Shown: in pieces, positions 34,783 to 46,600 of the stretch
Layout of the letters: each line of letters opens with the position of its first letter
Numbering within the stretch: the stretch's first letter is position 1
Assembly: GCF_000002595.2 (NCBI RefSeq)
Contig: NC_057017.1
Coordinates: forward strand, 2,318,067-2,382,066
From: Chlamydomonas reinhardtii
Taxonomy: Eukaryota; Chlorophyta; Chlorophyceae; Chlamydomonadales; Chlamydomonadaceae
Direction: 5' to 3'
Length of the DNA stretch: 64,000 nt
Program-made: the position numbers and the translations under genes
Notes under the pieces: generated by a model
Database searches by the model: none
What the model was told of the DNA's origin: nothing
Seen by the model: only the letters and a program-made list of their open reading frames with translations

Positions 34783-37700
34783 ATGAACCGCATGAACCGC
34801 CCTGTAGACGTTGCTCGGGAGTTTGAGGCAGTAGAGAGGGACATAGCAAAGACCACGTCCGACATAGACAAGGTCGAGAAGGAAATCGAGAAGAAGCAAG
34901 CGCGGCAAGACGACCTCGTGTCTCGCGTGGAAAAGATCCGCCAGGACCTCAGCGACGTGCAGGCGCAGCTCCTCAAGCCAGCTCTCAACGAGGAGGATAA
35001 AGCGCGGCGGCGCCTTCTCGAGCAGCAGCTATGTGACGAGCGGCAGTTTTGCCGCGACGAGCTGGTTGCTGCGCGCAGCGAGAAGGAGCAGCTGCGCAGC
35101 GAGAAGGAGCAGCTGCGCAACAAGAAGGAGCAGCTGCGCAACAAGGAGGCGCAGCTGCGCAAAGAGAAGGAGCAGCTGCGACTCTTGGAGCAAGCGCACC
35201 CGAACGGTGAGCGTTCAGGGCGCCGAGGAGCCGAGGAGCCGAAGCGGGGCTCGCTTGCACCTTGCCTTGAGAGCTGTGACACCTGCCCTGGGTCCATTCT
35301 GACCAGTGCCTACTTGCCGTGCCTACTTGCGCTTCAGCCGGGGGCGCTGACCTCGTACGTGAGTGTGGAGCCGACGCTGGGCTGCCGACGCTGGGCCGTT
35401 GCTGACGCTGGGCTGCGTGCTTCTGCCTGTGACGTTAATGCGGATACTGAGACTTCGTGTGCGCGCATACTCATAGGGTCCCAGCTGCAGGCGCAGCTCG
35501 ATGCGCTGCCAAGCCCCTCGGACATGGCCCACAGCGAGGTCTGGTCGCAGCATCACGACTTCTTCCAGTGCTTTCGGCCAGCCGATGGCAAGGGCCCGAC
35601 CCGGGCTCTGCCGATTGCGCTGTACGACCCAGTGCTGGACCAGCTGGTGGCGATGTTCCACGCGGCGATGCGGGGCGTCGGCAGCGATGGCGGCAGTAGC
35701 GGCATCAGCAGCAGCAGTGGCGGTGGCAGCAGCGGTGGTGGTGCTGACGACGTGGCCCCGTCACAAGTGGACTTCGTGCTGGCGAGAAGGTAACAGGGAG
35801 GATGGCGTTGGGAATGAATTGGGTTTGCGTGGTGTTGTGCCACGCGCGGAAGGTTGGACGGGTTGTGGGCACTCCGCCACAGGTCGACAGGCTGGGGGTC
35901 AAAACTAGAAAGGTCGCACACCGGTTTACTCTTACAGCCTGGCGGCCCGGGAACGGCGGGATTGCAAGTCGACGTCCTGACTTCGCCGTGGAAAGTCTGC
36001 ATTGATGCGTATAGCTCCTACGGGAGTGACCACAACGTAACTGCGCTCAATTATTATGTGCCCGTTTGCAGCCTGTGCGAGACCATGGCCCGGAGCTTTG
36101 GCAACGAGACGGAGCGCATGGATGAGTTCTCTGCCCTGCTCGAAGGCTACCTCGGCGAGCCGATTGACGCCCACCATCCCATTCGCACCGTGAAGTTCGA
36201 GACCGACGGGAGCCTGCGCTGCTGCGTCGGCACCGGGCCGGCGGCTTCGATGTGGCTGCCGATGTACATCCAGGGGGTCAAGAACGAGGTGCGTGGCTGG
36301 CCATGAGTGCGTGGGGCGGCCGCATACGACGGCAGCTTCCACCCAGATTGGGCAGATCCGCAGCAGGCGCCTGCCCCTGTGCGCTTAGCCCACCTTCCTG
36401 TAACCCCTGCTGTTGCTGCATGCCTGGGCCAAACCGCCATGCATGGGTACCACACGCAATCTCATGATCTCATGCACGTCCGAGCCAAGCCTGTTATCGC
36501 TGCTTGCTATCGCGCCCTGCAGATCGGCGAATCAGGAGACCCCTACATTCAGGGCCAGCGCTACTACCAATGTTACGTGGCGGATCCGAAGCTGGCCGCG
36601 CAGGTGCGGCACACGGTGCTGCCGGCGCTGATGCTGGAGCTGGCGGGGCCGCACCTGCGCGTGTCGGCGCTGGCGTCACCGCGCGACGTGACCGTGGTGT
36701 GCGAGCCGCTGACGCCCTACCTGCACCTGTTCAGCATGGAGCGCTGCGATCCCGGTGGGTGGATGGCGCGCATATTTAGTGCGCGCTACTTCTAGTTCCT
36801 CAGGCGCCACACCTGGCCGTCAGGCAAAATGCGCGATTTCAGGAACCGTGGCCTCAGCGCCTTGGATCACCCGTGCTTGCGTGCGCTTGTCCGTGTTGAG
36901 CTGCGGCTTGCCAGTTGCCTGTTCGTCCTTGTTGGACAGGAACGCGTGGGCCCCCCGCTCCACTGGCCCGCCCTGTCTCGGATTTGGAAGCTCGATTGAA
37001 CTTATCCCCCCCCGTGCCTGCAACCTCCAGACCACATGGACCGCCTGGCGCTGGTGCTGCGCGCCATCAAGGACGGCTTCGGGCTGCTGAAGGACTCGTG
37101 CCGCCGCCTCGTGCAGCAGCCGCAGCCCCCTGCCGCCTCGCCCACGGCGGAGTGCTCGGCCTCGGCTGCGTCGGCTTCGGCTTTGGCGTCGCCGTCAGCT
37201 TCAGAGGAGCAGGCGCAGAAGAAAGCGCGGCGCGGGGTGGTGCCGCCGGTGCGCGACCTGTCCCTGCAGCTGCCCTACCCGCTGCGCCCAGGGACGGGCT
37301 TCATGGACGTGCGGGCCATTGGGCCTGGCGTGTACAAGCCGCTGTACTCCGCCAAGCACGGCGGCAGGTGCGCGCGGTGACAAGCAATGGATGGGGGGCA
37401 CGGCCTCGCCGCGGCGCCTACCCCACCAGCGGCTGTTGATGGGGCGGCGAGCTCCTTAATTTCTTTCTGCCTGGTGATCGTTGTGCGAATGGGAAGCATT
37501 ATTATGCCTTCTTCGTGACGCCTTTGAGCGCGGGATAATTGGGTGAACCTAATACCTCCTGTATCTTGCTCTGCCCGCTTATCCCCGGCCTTCATTTTCA
37601 TTCCTCTACCTCCTCGCCGGGCGGGTGGTGCATGCAGGGCCGTGGCCGTCAAGTTCACGCGCATGAGCCCGGACGCGGTCCGCGTGCAGCGCGCCTGGGC

Positions 37701-38235
37701 GGCGGCGGGCCTGGCGCCGGCGCTGGTGCTGGAGGAGGCGCGGCCGCTGCCGTGCGGCATGACCATGCTGGTGATGGAGTGGCTGGCGGCCGAGGACGGC
37801 TGGGTCATGTTCTGGAGCCTGCCGCCGGACCAGAAGCGGCGGCTGCACGGCGAGGTGGTGGCGGCGCTGCGCCGGGCGCACGAGGTGATGGTGGACGACG
37901 GCCGCGGTGGGCGGCTGCCGGGCGTGCACGCCGACCTGCGGCAGGCCAACGTGATGGTGCGGGGCGCTGCGGCGGCGGCCTCGGGCAGCGGCGGCTGCAC
38001 TGGTGGCGGCGGCGAGGACGCGGCGGCGGGCAGCGGCGCAGGCGGCAGCAGCATCAGCGGCGGGGCGCAGGTGCAGGTCCAGTTCGTGGACTTCGAATGG
38101 GCCGGCCTGCAGGGCCGCACGCGGCTGCCGCGCTCCATCTGCCAGCGCCTGCCGGGGTACGGGGGCGGCGGCCAGGTGACGCAGGAGTACGACCGGGCGC
38201 TGTGGGAGCACGAGCGGGTGCAAGGGCCCCTGTGA
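34783..38235 (+). CDS. Crinkler-type (CR) REase-like/protein-kinase fusion protein, right copy
   Basis: Exons are 34783-35206 and 35477-35789 (or one continuous block), 35938-36288, 36523-36754, 37031-37367 and 37638-38235. The last four join in frame. The start MNRMNRPVDVAREFEAVERD is shared with the left copy. The coiled coil has one more partial heptad than the left copy. The nuclease-like part runs from AGLQVDVLTSPW to the KNE and GDPYIQGQRYY blocks. A Ser/Ala-rich linker with basic KKARRG follows, then GPGVYKPLYS and the kinase motifs AVAVKF, HADLRQANVMV and FVDFEWAG. Neighbouring order matches the left copy mirrored. Likely transcribed outward from the palindrome centre. The function is inferred from domain order only. 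Confidence 0.72.
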
Positions 38236-38293
38236 TGCTGCGACAGGGCGTGCATGCATGGCGGCGCCGACCACATGGCGGTGCAAGAGCCGA

Positions 38294-38716
38294 GTGAAGC
38301 CGTTGCAGCAGTGGCAGCCGAGCGACGCCGCGGCGGCAGTGGCAGTTGAGCGACGTCGCGGCGGCAGTGGCAGCCGAGTGACGCCGCGGCGGCAGTGGCG
38401 GCTGAGTGACGCCGCGGCGGCAGTGGCAGCCGATCGACGCCACGGCGGCAGTAGCAGCACAGCGACGCCTGGGCGGCAGTGGCAGGCGAGTGACGCCGCG
38501 GCGGCAGTAGCAGCCGAGCGACGCCGCGGCGGCAGTAGCAGCCGAGTGACGGCGCGGCGGCAGTAGCAGCCGAGTGACGGCGCGGCGGCCGTGGCAGATG
38601 AGTGACGCCGCGGCGACAGTAGCAGCCGGGTGACGCCGCGGCGGCAGTAGCAGCCGAGTGATGCCGCCGCGGCAGTAGCGGCCGAGCGATGCCGCGGCGG
38701 CAGTAGCAGCCGGGAC
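38294..38716. repeat. 27-bp minisatellite, about 15 units (right arm)
   Basis: Tandem units of the type gcggcagtagcagccgagtg plus seven bases, in the 3' region of the right CR-like gene. It is the mirror of 29237-29612, with about two more units. Confidence 0.9.
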
Positions 38717-38847
38717 CGCAGAGAGAGGATATAGGTCGCGTGAGAGAGCGGCTGACGCCGTCTCCATTCCGATCCTAGACAGGTAGTCTTTGACCGCCCT
38801 ATGTGAGGGAATCAGAGCCAACATGTAGCCAGGTCTTGATTGTCTAG

Positions 38848-38882
<35 letters not shown>
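38848..38882. repeat. (GAT)n microsatellite
   Basis: About eleven gat units. The matching place in the left arm is the N gap, so this repeat, or its inverted surroundings, probably caused the assembly break there. Confidence 0.9.
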
Positions 38883-39128
38883 TGTTACAGGATTGGAAGT
38901 GTGCGTTCCTTCTCCCAGTAACGAGACTAACCGAGCCAGTTATACGGACGCGAAGGGCTGATTGCTGCGTCCAGGGGAGTCACAGGAAGTGGAGTCCAGT
39001 GGCTGGGTGGAGACGGGGAAACGGAGCGCCCGTAGGAACAGGAGGGGTGTTGCAGGAGATAGGGCTCCCCGGCCCGGGCCAATGGTCCTACAAGGAAAGG
39101 ATAGCGCGCACGATCGTGCACACCACCT

Positions 39129-39133
39129 TGTAA
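39129..39133 (+). terminator. Probable polyadenylation signal of the right CR-like gene
   Basis: TGTAA about 18 bases before the outer edge of the palindrome arm, conserved in the mirror arm. Confidence 0.4.
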
Positions 39134-39151
39134 CCAAACACACACAGGGTT

Positions 39152-41206
39152 CCAAGGAGGACCGGGGGAATCACTAAAAGCTGTCTGGAGTCTGGGGGAT
39201 CGTAGTCGATGTCTTGTGATAATACCCAAGGATGGAGTCCAGGCTGTTGGGCGGGGACTCTGACTGCTGACGGAGAAGTTGGGCGCGTGTCGAGCACAAG
39301 TGCGGACGAGGCGGCACGACGTAGGCTGGGAGCGCGGAGTCGCTGGGAATCCAATACCAGGCTGATAATAGGTTAGCTTGACAGTACCGATGCACTGTAC
39401 CTTAGTAAAGAACACCTGATACGTAGTAGTCGTGGACCGGGACAAGGGGTGTCAGCTTTGGAACAGCTGTGGAAATGGGCTGAGCCCCTACACAGCAAGG
39501 GACGTGACGTTTAGCATGGGTGGCATTGACGGGCCCAGTCGCCATGCAACCTAGAACGGGCTAGCAGTTGACGTAGTTGGCATTGAGTAGTACAGTCGAA
39601 CACGCCTAACTTCGTTGCGCAAAGTAAGTTTCCCGGCGTTATAAGGGCCCACCGGCCCGGGCCACTGGTACTTACGGGGACAGGATAGCACGCATGCTCG
39701 TGCACACCACCTTGTAACCAACAACAACAGAACGCAGCCGGAGCACCCTTCGTTCATGTGCGCCCTACCCCAGCGTCGCAGGCTCAGTCAGCGTGGGGTA
39801 GGGTGCCGACTGGGTACCACCCGAGCTAGAGCAAGGGACGTGAACCCCCAGCTGGGCGGCCCCGCCTGCTGACTCTGATGAACGGCAACCTTGCAATCCG
39901 GATGATTCGGATGATTCGTGCTAACTGTATATCAGGCTCGGGGGCAGTGAGACGGGGGAATGGCGCACCACGCCCTGGCACGCTCCACGCCACGCCACCA
40001 CCTCCACAAACTCCACCTAGGGTAACCGGACGCGCCTATCCTATGCATGTCTCCCGTAACCGATTGCAAAGACCAGAAACGGCTTTGAGGGCTCGGGTTT
40101 CGGACCTAGGGCCGCGACACATTCGAAGGTGACCAGGCTGATTGCACAAACTTTGACATTCTCGCCCCGGAACGCTTGTAGTCGACATATTTGGATCCAT
40201 ATATGCAAGATATTCAGGGCCCAGGCGCTATGTTCGCCGACCGACGAAAGTCAATGTGTCAATCGACGCGCGAGTTCGCTTCTCGCTCCGACGTTTCTGG
40301 GCCAACTTAGCATTCAATATACGTTCATACGAGCTTTAACGTGGTATTTGCGGTTTATGCTGGGACTGAGTTTGGTGCCGACGATCGCTTCGCTCAGGGG
40401 GCTCAGCCCAAAAACTCGACGCCTAGGGCGCGCGTTTCAGCACACTTTCCGAACATCAGTCCGGCCTTTCCAACCCCGACACCCGCGCCTCCTCACTCTC
40501 CGGTTATGTTCGTCTCACACTCGCATGCGCCGCGCCCGCCACACTGCCGTACATTTCGGGCTCCCTCTTCTGTCTTGCTGCCTACTGTTTTTGCCCTTGC
40601 TTGTCACACTGTCACCCGGCCACTGCTTGCTGCACGCTGTCCGCATTTTCTCTACTGCTCCGTCGGCGCTCACCCGTGGACGCTGGCCGCCTGCCTGCAG
40701 GTACGCTGCGCTAACACTTCGCGCGTGATGCATAGAGCGTGTGTGTGATGCTATCGCCTGGCCGGGCGTCCGGAGTGTGAGGAACGCGCATCAGCAAACT
40801 CGCGGCAGCCACTCAGCCAGCAACACTTCGGTACAGTAATTCCCGCGCTCGACTAACTCTGTACACGCGGCCTTCACACCACTGCTCGATGCGTTGCACA
40901 AGATATGATCGGGGGCGGGATTTCACTTGCCCACGCGGGACTTCGCAACTTGCCCCTTGACATGCTCCATCGCACATACGACACGTGCCGCCGTGTCACT
41001 TCTTGGTGGACACACCATGTTCTGCTGTCCCAACACCCTGGCAGCAATGCCTGACTGCCAGGAATTCCCGGCTACCGCACTTTGCACCTACAGACAGCCT
41101 TGTAACAGCTGAAAAACGGGCTGAGCTGAGATGGATAGTGTCCGCCATGCTTCATAAGATTTGAGGAGGGATCCGCTGGAGTCTGGGGTCAGTGATTCCC
41201 CTCCTG
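39152..41206. other. Intergenic region right of the palindrome
   Basis: No gene is convincing. Open frames at 40129-40728 and 40341-40748 overlap and show no motif. A diverged copy of the palindrome's outer end lies at 39650-39735, described separately. Confidence 0.45.
39650..39735. repeat. Diverged extra copy of the palindrome's outer end
   Basis: The segment around cggcccgggccactggtact and the word gtgcacaccaccttgtaacc resembles 39068-39147 in the same orientation, with many differences. It includes the same TGTAA. It is probably a remnant of another copy of the CR-like gene tail or of a repeat family in which the palindrome edge lies. Confidence 0.7.
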
Positions 41207-41383
41207 ACGAGTTTTTTACCCCCCATCTTGCAAGCCAAATAACTTTTGTGCGACAACGTCCCCAGCCAGTCTCCCGAACATCAAGTATTTACAACCCAAT
41301 GAACCTGCTGCCCGAGTTTGGTGACTGGGGACGTTGTCGCACAAAAGTTATTTGGCTTGCAAGATGGGGGGTACAAAACTCGT
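41207..41383. mobile_element. Foldback/MITE-like element, 177 bp, with 59-bp terminal inverted repeats
   Basis: The first 59 bp (acgagttttttacccccca...) and the last 59 bp are reverse complements with about one mismatch, separated by a loop of about 60 bp. No target duplication is obvious because the right end joins the duplicated NAA30 tail directly at 41384. It could be a small DNA transposon of unknown family or a hairpin made during repair. Confidence 0.7.
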
Positions 41384-42649
41384 GCCTGCCATTGCGTGAG
41401 GGGGTTGTGGAGGCATGCGGTGATGGGGTGTTTGTGCGGTTTCCAGGCAGCAGAGGCAGAGGTGGCGTGGGCGGCGGGCGCGTGTGGCGGCGTGGTGCTG
41501 TCCGGGAGCGGTCAGTCGCGGCAGGGGATGAAGGCAACGCCCGGTATCTTCGTTAACATGGTGTGTAGGGCGTGGAGGTGGGCCCGGGGCGCGGTTGCGG
41601 GTGAGCATACGCGGACAGGCGGGGGTGGAGATTGAAGGCAGTGAGCATTCGGAGGTGGTGGGCGGGGCTGTCGTGGCCTGGCCTGGCAGTGGATCACTGA
41701 GAAATCCATAAAGGCAAGGCAGGTGATCATTGTGCTAGTGTACACGGCAGTCTCCGCTGCCCCCCTGACTACAGTCACAATTGTTACACGTGTCGGTTGT
41801 GCTCGTGTGTCCTTGCTGGGCATGGATACGCTCGTATGTTGACAGGCGCGGGTACCCTCTACACAGCAAGTAAAGCAACTCATGCACATGGCCGGACGCC
41901 CGGACCTGACGTCGCAATCCCACCATATCGTACGCCAAGCTAAAGTGCTAAACAAGTCGTCAATGCATTCACGCACGTGTGCGGCGTTGTGCTATGTACA
42001 GCAATCTGGGTACGGCCGACCTTCGCCAGCGGACTGTAAATCTCCAGCCTATCGGGGGCATCCGAGCGAGGTGACGCTTCGGGCATCTGGCTGCAAATGT
42101 ACCACCACCTCCATCCTTGCTTGTATCCACAGTCCAACTAGTACGAACCGCAACTTCCGCCTCGTCCATCCTCTTCCCCGGATCCCACGCCCGACGATTC
42201 AGTAGCCTTACCAGCCAGAGCCTAGGGGCGGCCCCGCCATGAGCTCTATGTCGCGGCCCATTGTAAAACAGCGGGGGTGCACCCTGCTGGTCCGGTCACC
42301 AGCAGCGCTAACGGCATTCGGCGAACGCCAGCACATGAAACCCCACAAAAGACCCGCACATTTGTCAACCGTGTGTGCCCTTCACAGCCTTACCACTTTC
42401 ACTGAAAGTTAGTAAGACGCAAGGAACCCAACTGAGCACATGACAACTGCGCAGGGAACCACACCGCCAGCTTGCGTATTCGTACAACATCCATCTTCAT
42501 TACGGCATATCATACATGACAGTCCATACCTATTCGTAACGTCGCATACATAATCACACATGACGAAACACAAAACTGCGAAACTTGAATAAAACTGTCA
42601 AGCGCGGCGCCGCATCCAACCATGGCGTGAACGTGAATAGGGGGGGGGG
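41384..42649. repeat. Direct repeat, copy 2 (duplicated NAA30 tail)
   Basis: Near-identical to 25659-26972. It begins with the last NAA30 codons (CCTGCCATTGCGTGA) but has no upstream acetyltransferase exons, so it encodes nothing by itself. Several short indels separate the copies. Confidence 0.9.
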
Positions 42650-43697
42650 CACGTTACAAGCGCGTACCCAACTCAGCCATCGTGTAAGTCTGTGCTTGAC
42701 GCAAATGCCAAAACAAGTCCAAACCATGTGTGAGGAAATCCCGGGAAATCCCTGTCATGTGCTATGCTCCACAGAGCACTCAACACTTCGCGCCAAATAT
42801 ACCAAATTGCCTGGCATTACCATGCTCAGTTGCCGCCGCCAGTTTGACAACGTGTGTGCTGCAGTTCCACAAATGCGCATCAACCCAATTCCTCCCCTTC
42901 ATGCCGCATGGCCCTGCCTGCGTTGAATGGCCATGCCGCAGCGGAACAGCGTCTCTCTTCTGCTGCACCCCTGACCCGCGCAACCACGAACTTCAAGAAT
43001 CGCATTTCGTTACCTGCAGCAGGCAAGGCGCCCTGCCCGCCCTCCACATCCGTTTCAAGTTCCCCCCAACCCCGTGCCCCAACCCCGATCCCCAGCCCTC
43101 AGCAGGCAGGCCCTGCTGCTGCAATAAGCAGCACTGCCAACACACACATTCCCATGCATTGCACCGCCCCATATCAGCTCATCCCGCAAGGCCAAAAATA
43201 CAGCCACCACGGACATAGCCTTAGTCGCCACACCCACTCTGCGCGTCTCGCTTCCGGCACACATGTGAACGGCGTGACCTGCTGCCTGCAGGCTAGCTCC
43301 ATCCGGCGCCGCGGTGCCGGTGAGGGCGCCGCACAGCGCCTGCTGACTTGTGTGAAGCCCGCGCTCCCAAACTGCAAATGTTTGCTTCAACCTCAACTTT
43401 AAGTCCATAAACTTCAATCTTGCATGGACCACCGAAGTAACACATGCATGCCCGTACTCGTAGCCCATGCGTCGGCGCCAAGCCTATCTGGTGAGCGGAT
43501 CTGGCTGTGCCCCCACCCACCATCCCTCACAGCATGGGCCGAGCATGCATGCGCCGGGTGCCTGGCCGCCGCAGTGCATCATGCACCTTGCCTCCGCAGC
43601 AGCGCCCGCGTGTATGTCGCCGCCGCAACACGCCTACAATGATGCATGCGTGCATGCATCTGCATGCACGCCTGCATGCGTTCGTGCACGCACGCGC
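42650..43697. other. 3' region of the protein-kinase gene
   Basis: It contains pyrimidine-rich and low-complexity sequence and a minus-strand TGTAA at 42654-42658 that could end the kinase transcript. No separate gene is visible. Confidence 0.45.
42654..42658 (-). terminator. Possible polyadenylation signal of the kinase gene
   Basis: TGTAA on the minus strand, about 1.04 kb past the kinase stop, right at the edge of the duplicated NAA30 tail. Motif match only. Confidence 0.25.
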
Positions 43698-46600
43698 TTA
43701 CGAGATGATGCATGTGCATGGTGCCATGGGCGTGAGCTGCTCCTGCATCTCCTGCGCCACGCCCGCCGCAATCAGGCCTGCGATGCGCTCACGCACCACT
43801 GCCATGCTGGGGCGCGCGGCCTGCGCGTGCGACACGTCAGCGTCAGCGCACGGGCGGGAGTTCGGTTTGGTTCGGTTAGCTTAAGTTAAGCTGAGGCGCG
43901 GCGCAAGCAGCAGCGTGCGTGCGCCTCAAGGCTAGTGCCACCAACAAAGCCGCCCTCCGAAGCGCATTCCCACCCCGCATTCCCGTCGTTGTTGAACCCG
44001 CAGTCCCGTCGTTATTGATGGACGGTTTGTTGCGGCCCCTTCACCCCCCCCCCCGCTTCGCCGCTTGCACGCACGCACCGGGTCCTGCGCCCAGCAGTCC
44101 GCAATGAGCTGCTTGACGTGGTGGGGCCAGCGCTCCGGCAGCGGCGGCCGATAGCCCTCTGAGACCTGCGTACACAAACACACACACACACGCAGTAGTG
44201 ATTATCGTTTTCTAACACATGCACATGTGCGTACAGTCATGCGGCCGGCGCACAGGTGGCATCTGAATGTAAAAGCTGCGTCGTGTTGTAGCGGGACCAC
44301 GAACAGACGCCGCAAGTGCCGGTGATTTGGGCGCGGGGTAGTCACGAAACACACACGCTGCACAGGACACGGACGTACCTTGGCTGCGTAGCCCTCAACC
44401 TCCTCCTCCGTGCCCTGGATGCTGATGGCGCACACCTGCACCCGCGCATAGACACAGGACAGCGCAATGTGCGCGAGGGGAAGTCTGGCATGAAGAGGGA
44501 AAGGGAGAGGAGCCCAGGGTGTTTGTGTCGGATGACACGTACGGCACACCTGGATCCCAAACCACACATCGGCGGGGCCACTGCCGCCAAGCAACATACA
44601 TGTACAGTACGCGCATTCCCCGCACGGCGCTCTTGTATCGCCCACGCGGAGTGCCAGTCATCGTCGTCCAACGACGACGACATCCCCCCGCCGCCCCGCC
44701 CCCATCGAACGCACCATCTGGTAGCGGTTCAGCACCTGGGGGCCGACAAAGAAATACAATGAGGCAACGCAGGACGCATCATAATCAGTCAAACAGAGCA
44801 AACTCTCTGCAGGCCCGCGGCCATTGCAAGCTCGCAATCCGGTTCCGCGCCATTTTTAATGCTACCCACCGGAGTAGATCCTGGCCAGACACGGGAATGC
44901 TGCCGGATGCCTCCTGATGCTTACACACCGGTGCGCTCACCTCGAACAGAATGACTCCGAAGCTGAACACGTCGACCTTCTCATTGTAGGCCTCCTGACG
45001 GTACATCTCGGGCGCCCTACAGCGGCGGCGGGGAGGGACAGATACGGGGTTCGTTGGCGGGGTGCGTGAAAGGGTAGGGGCCAGCGGGGCTGGGTGAGCA
45101 CGGTGGGTTTGTGAGGGCAAGGCAACAATGGCAGTCGCGTTTGGCCTGAAGCTGCATGGCGAAGCCAGGTGCGCATTGCATAGATTCAGCGGCAGGCGGG
45201 AGCCACTTCAATGTGATTATTGTTGCCAGACATCTCAGCTCCTCACAACCACCAGCAACTCACATGCTGACGGTGATGCGAAGCGGACGGCGGCGAGGCA
45301 GCGGCGGCGGCGGTGACGGCACAGGCACAGACGGGCAAAGGCGGCCACGTGGCATTTGTGGGCACGGGCAGGGAATCAGTAGTGAAACCACGACTGACTG
45401 CTATTCGGTACATTAGCTTGTCCCAGCACCCCTCGGCGCGGGCCCCAGGAATAAATTTATCCACACCAGCACGATTACACTCAATCCGCCAACGTACCTC
45501 ACAGGTTCCACACCTGTCACTCCCGCCCACACAAGTACATGCCATGCCCACCACCCCACCATAACCCAAGTTGCCAACGCCCAGCCCCCACCCCCACCGC
45601 CATCCCCACCACCACCCCACCCCCACTCCCGACCCCACCACCACTCACTACATGTAGCTGCCCGTGCGCCCCGACAGCTGCTGCGGCGGGTTCAGCGCCG
45701 CGGCGCTCATCTGCACCTGCGTGGCGTGTCGGAACGTGTCGTCCCACGTGCCCTCCAGCGTGGCAGGCCTAGGGGACAGGGTGGTGGAGGGAGGTTGGAA
45801 AGTTGTTGCGGAGGAGGGGCAGGGTTGCAGAGTTACAGGGACTTGCAATCAACATGTTGCTCTCAGCCAGGCCAGCAAACTAAGGACACCTGAGTCGCGG
45901 GGGCCGTCGGCGCGCACGCAACAGCACACGTGGGGCGGCCGCGCTCGCATCGCTGCGACAGCTACAGCCACAGACCCACACAGCAGCCTGACGCACGCTG
46001 CTGCTACAGCCCACACCCACTTGGGGCCGCGCCGGGACGCCAGGCGCTGAAGCAGCTGCCCCGCGCCGCCCGCCGGGCCGCGGCGGCTGGTGACGCGCTG
46101 TAGCGTGGAGGCGGCGGCGGCGCGGAGCGAGTCGGCGCCGGCGCGGGCGCGAGGGCGGACCAGCGCCACCAGGCCTGTGTTGCAAGTAGAAAGCACAAGA
46201 AAAAACAAGCGCAAGGATCGTGTATGCGATGCAGCAACGCGGCCAGGCCTGCCTGCATGTGGTTAGGTTGGGAGCCGGAAGATGGTGGGCATGAGCTGTT
46301 TTGAGTACCGGTACACGGCTAAGCCAGCCATTTGCATCACGCAAGCACGCCGCAAGGGCGCCCTTTCCAGATTTCTGGATCACATGGACCTTTTCAACAC
46401 CTTGGAGTCATGCCTTCTGGATCACATGGACCTTTTCAACACCTTGGATGGAATCATGCCTCTTACCAAAGTCCGCGATCTTGGCGTCCGCAGTGCTCAG
46501 GTCCTTGCCCTTCATCAAGATGTTCTGATCAGGGTCAGGATGTGTGTTAACGAGCACAAGGAAAACGTTGCGCAAAGACAGTGTATGCGATGCAGCAAAG

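Larger units (their letters stand above)
34456..39151. repeat. Palindrome, right arm
   Basis: This arm mirrors the left arm. It has no hAT insertion and no gap, so it gives the better reference for the ancestral arm: promoter side, whole CR-like gene, minisatellite, (GAT)n tract and 3' end. Confidence 0.95.

Noticed and set aside
28745-39151. Palindrome as a pure assembly artefact (one locus placed twice)
   Set aside because: The arms differ by a hAT insertion with an empty site, minisatellite unit number, coiled-coil indels and single bases. The small region around the N gap is still suspect.
28745-39151. CR-like genes as part of a retroelement or virus-like element
   Set aside because: No reverse transcriptase, integrase, capsid or long terminal repeats were seen, and the genes keep spliceosomal introns.
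40129-40748. Two overlapping open frames of 135-199 codons
   Set aside because: They overlap in different frames, match no family and lack splice or codon-use support.
41384-42649. Second NAA30 gene
   Set aside because: Only the last codons and 3' region are present, and no acetyltransferase exon lies upstream.
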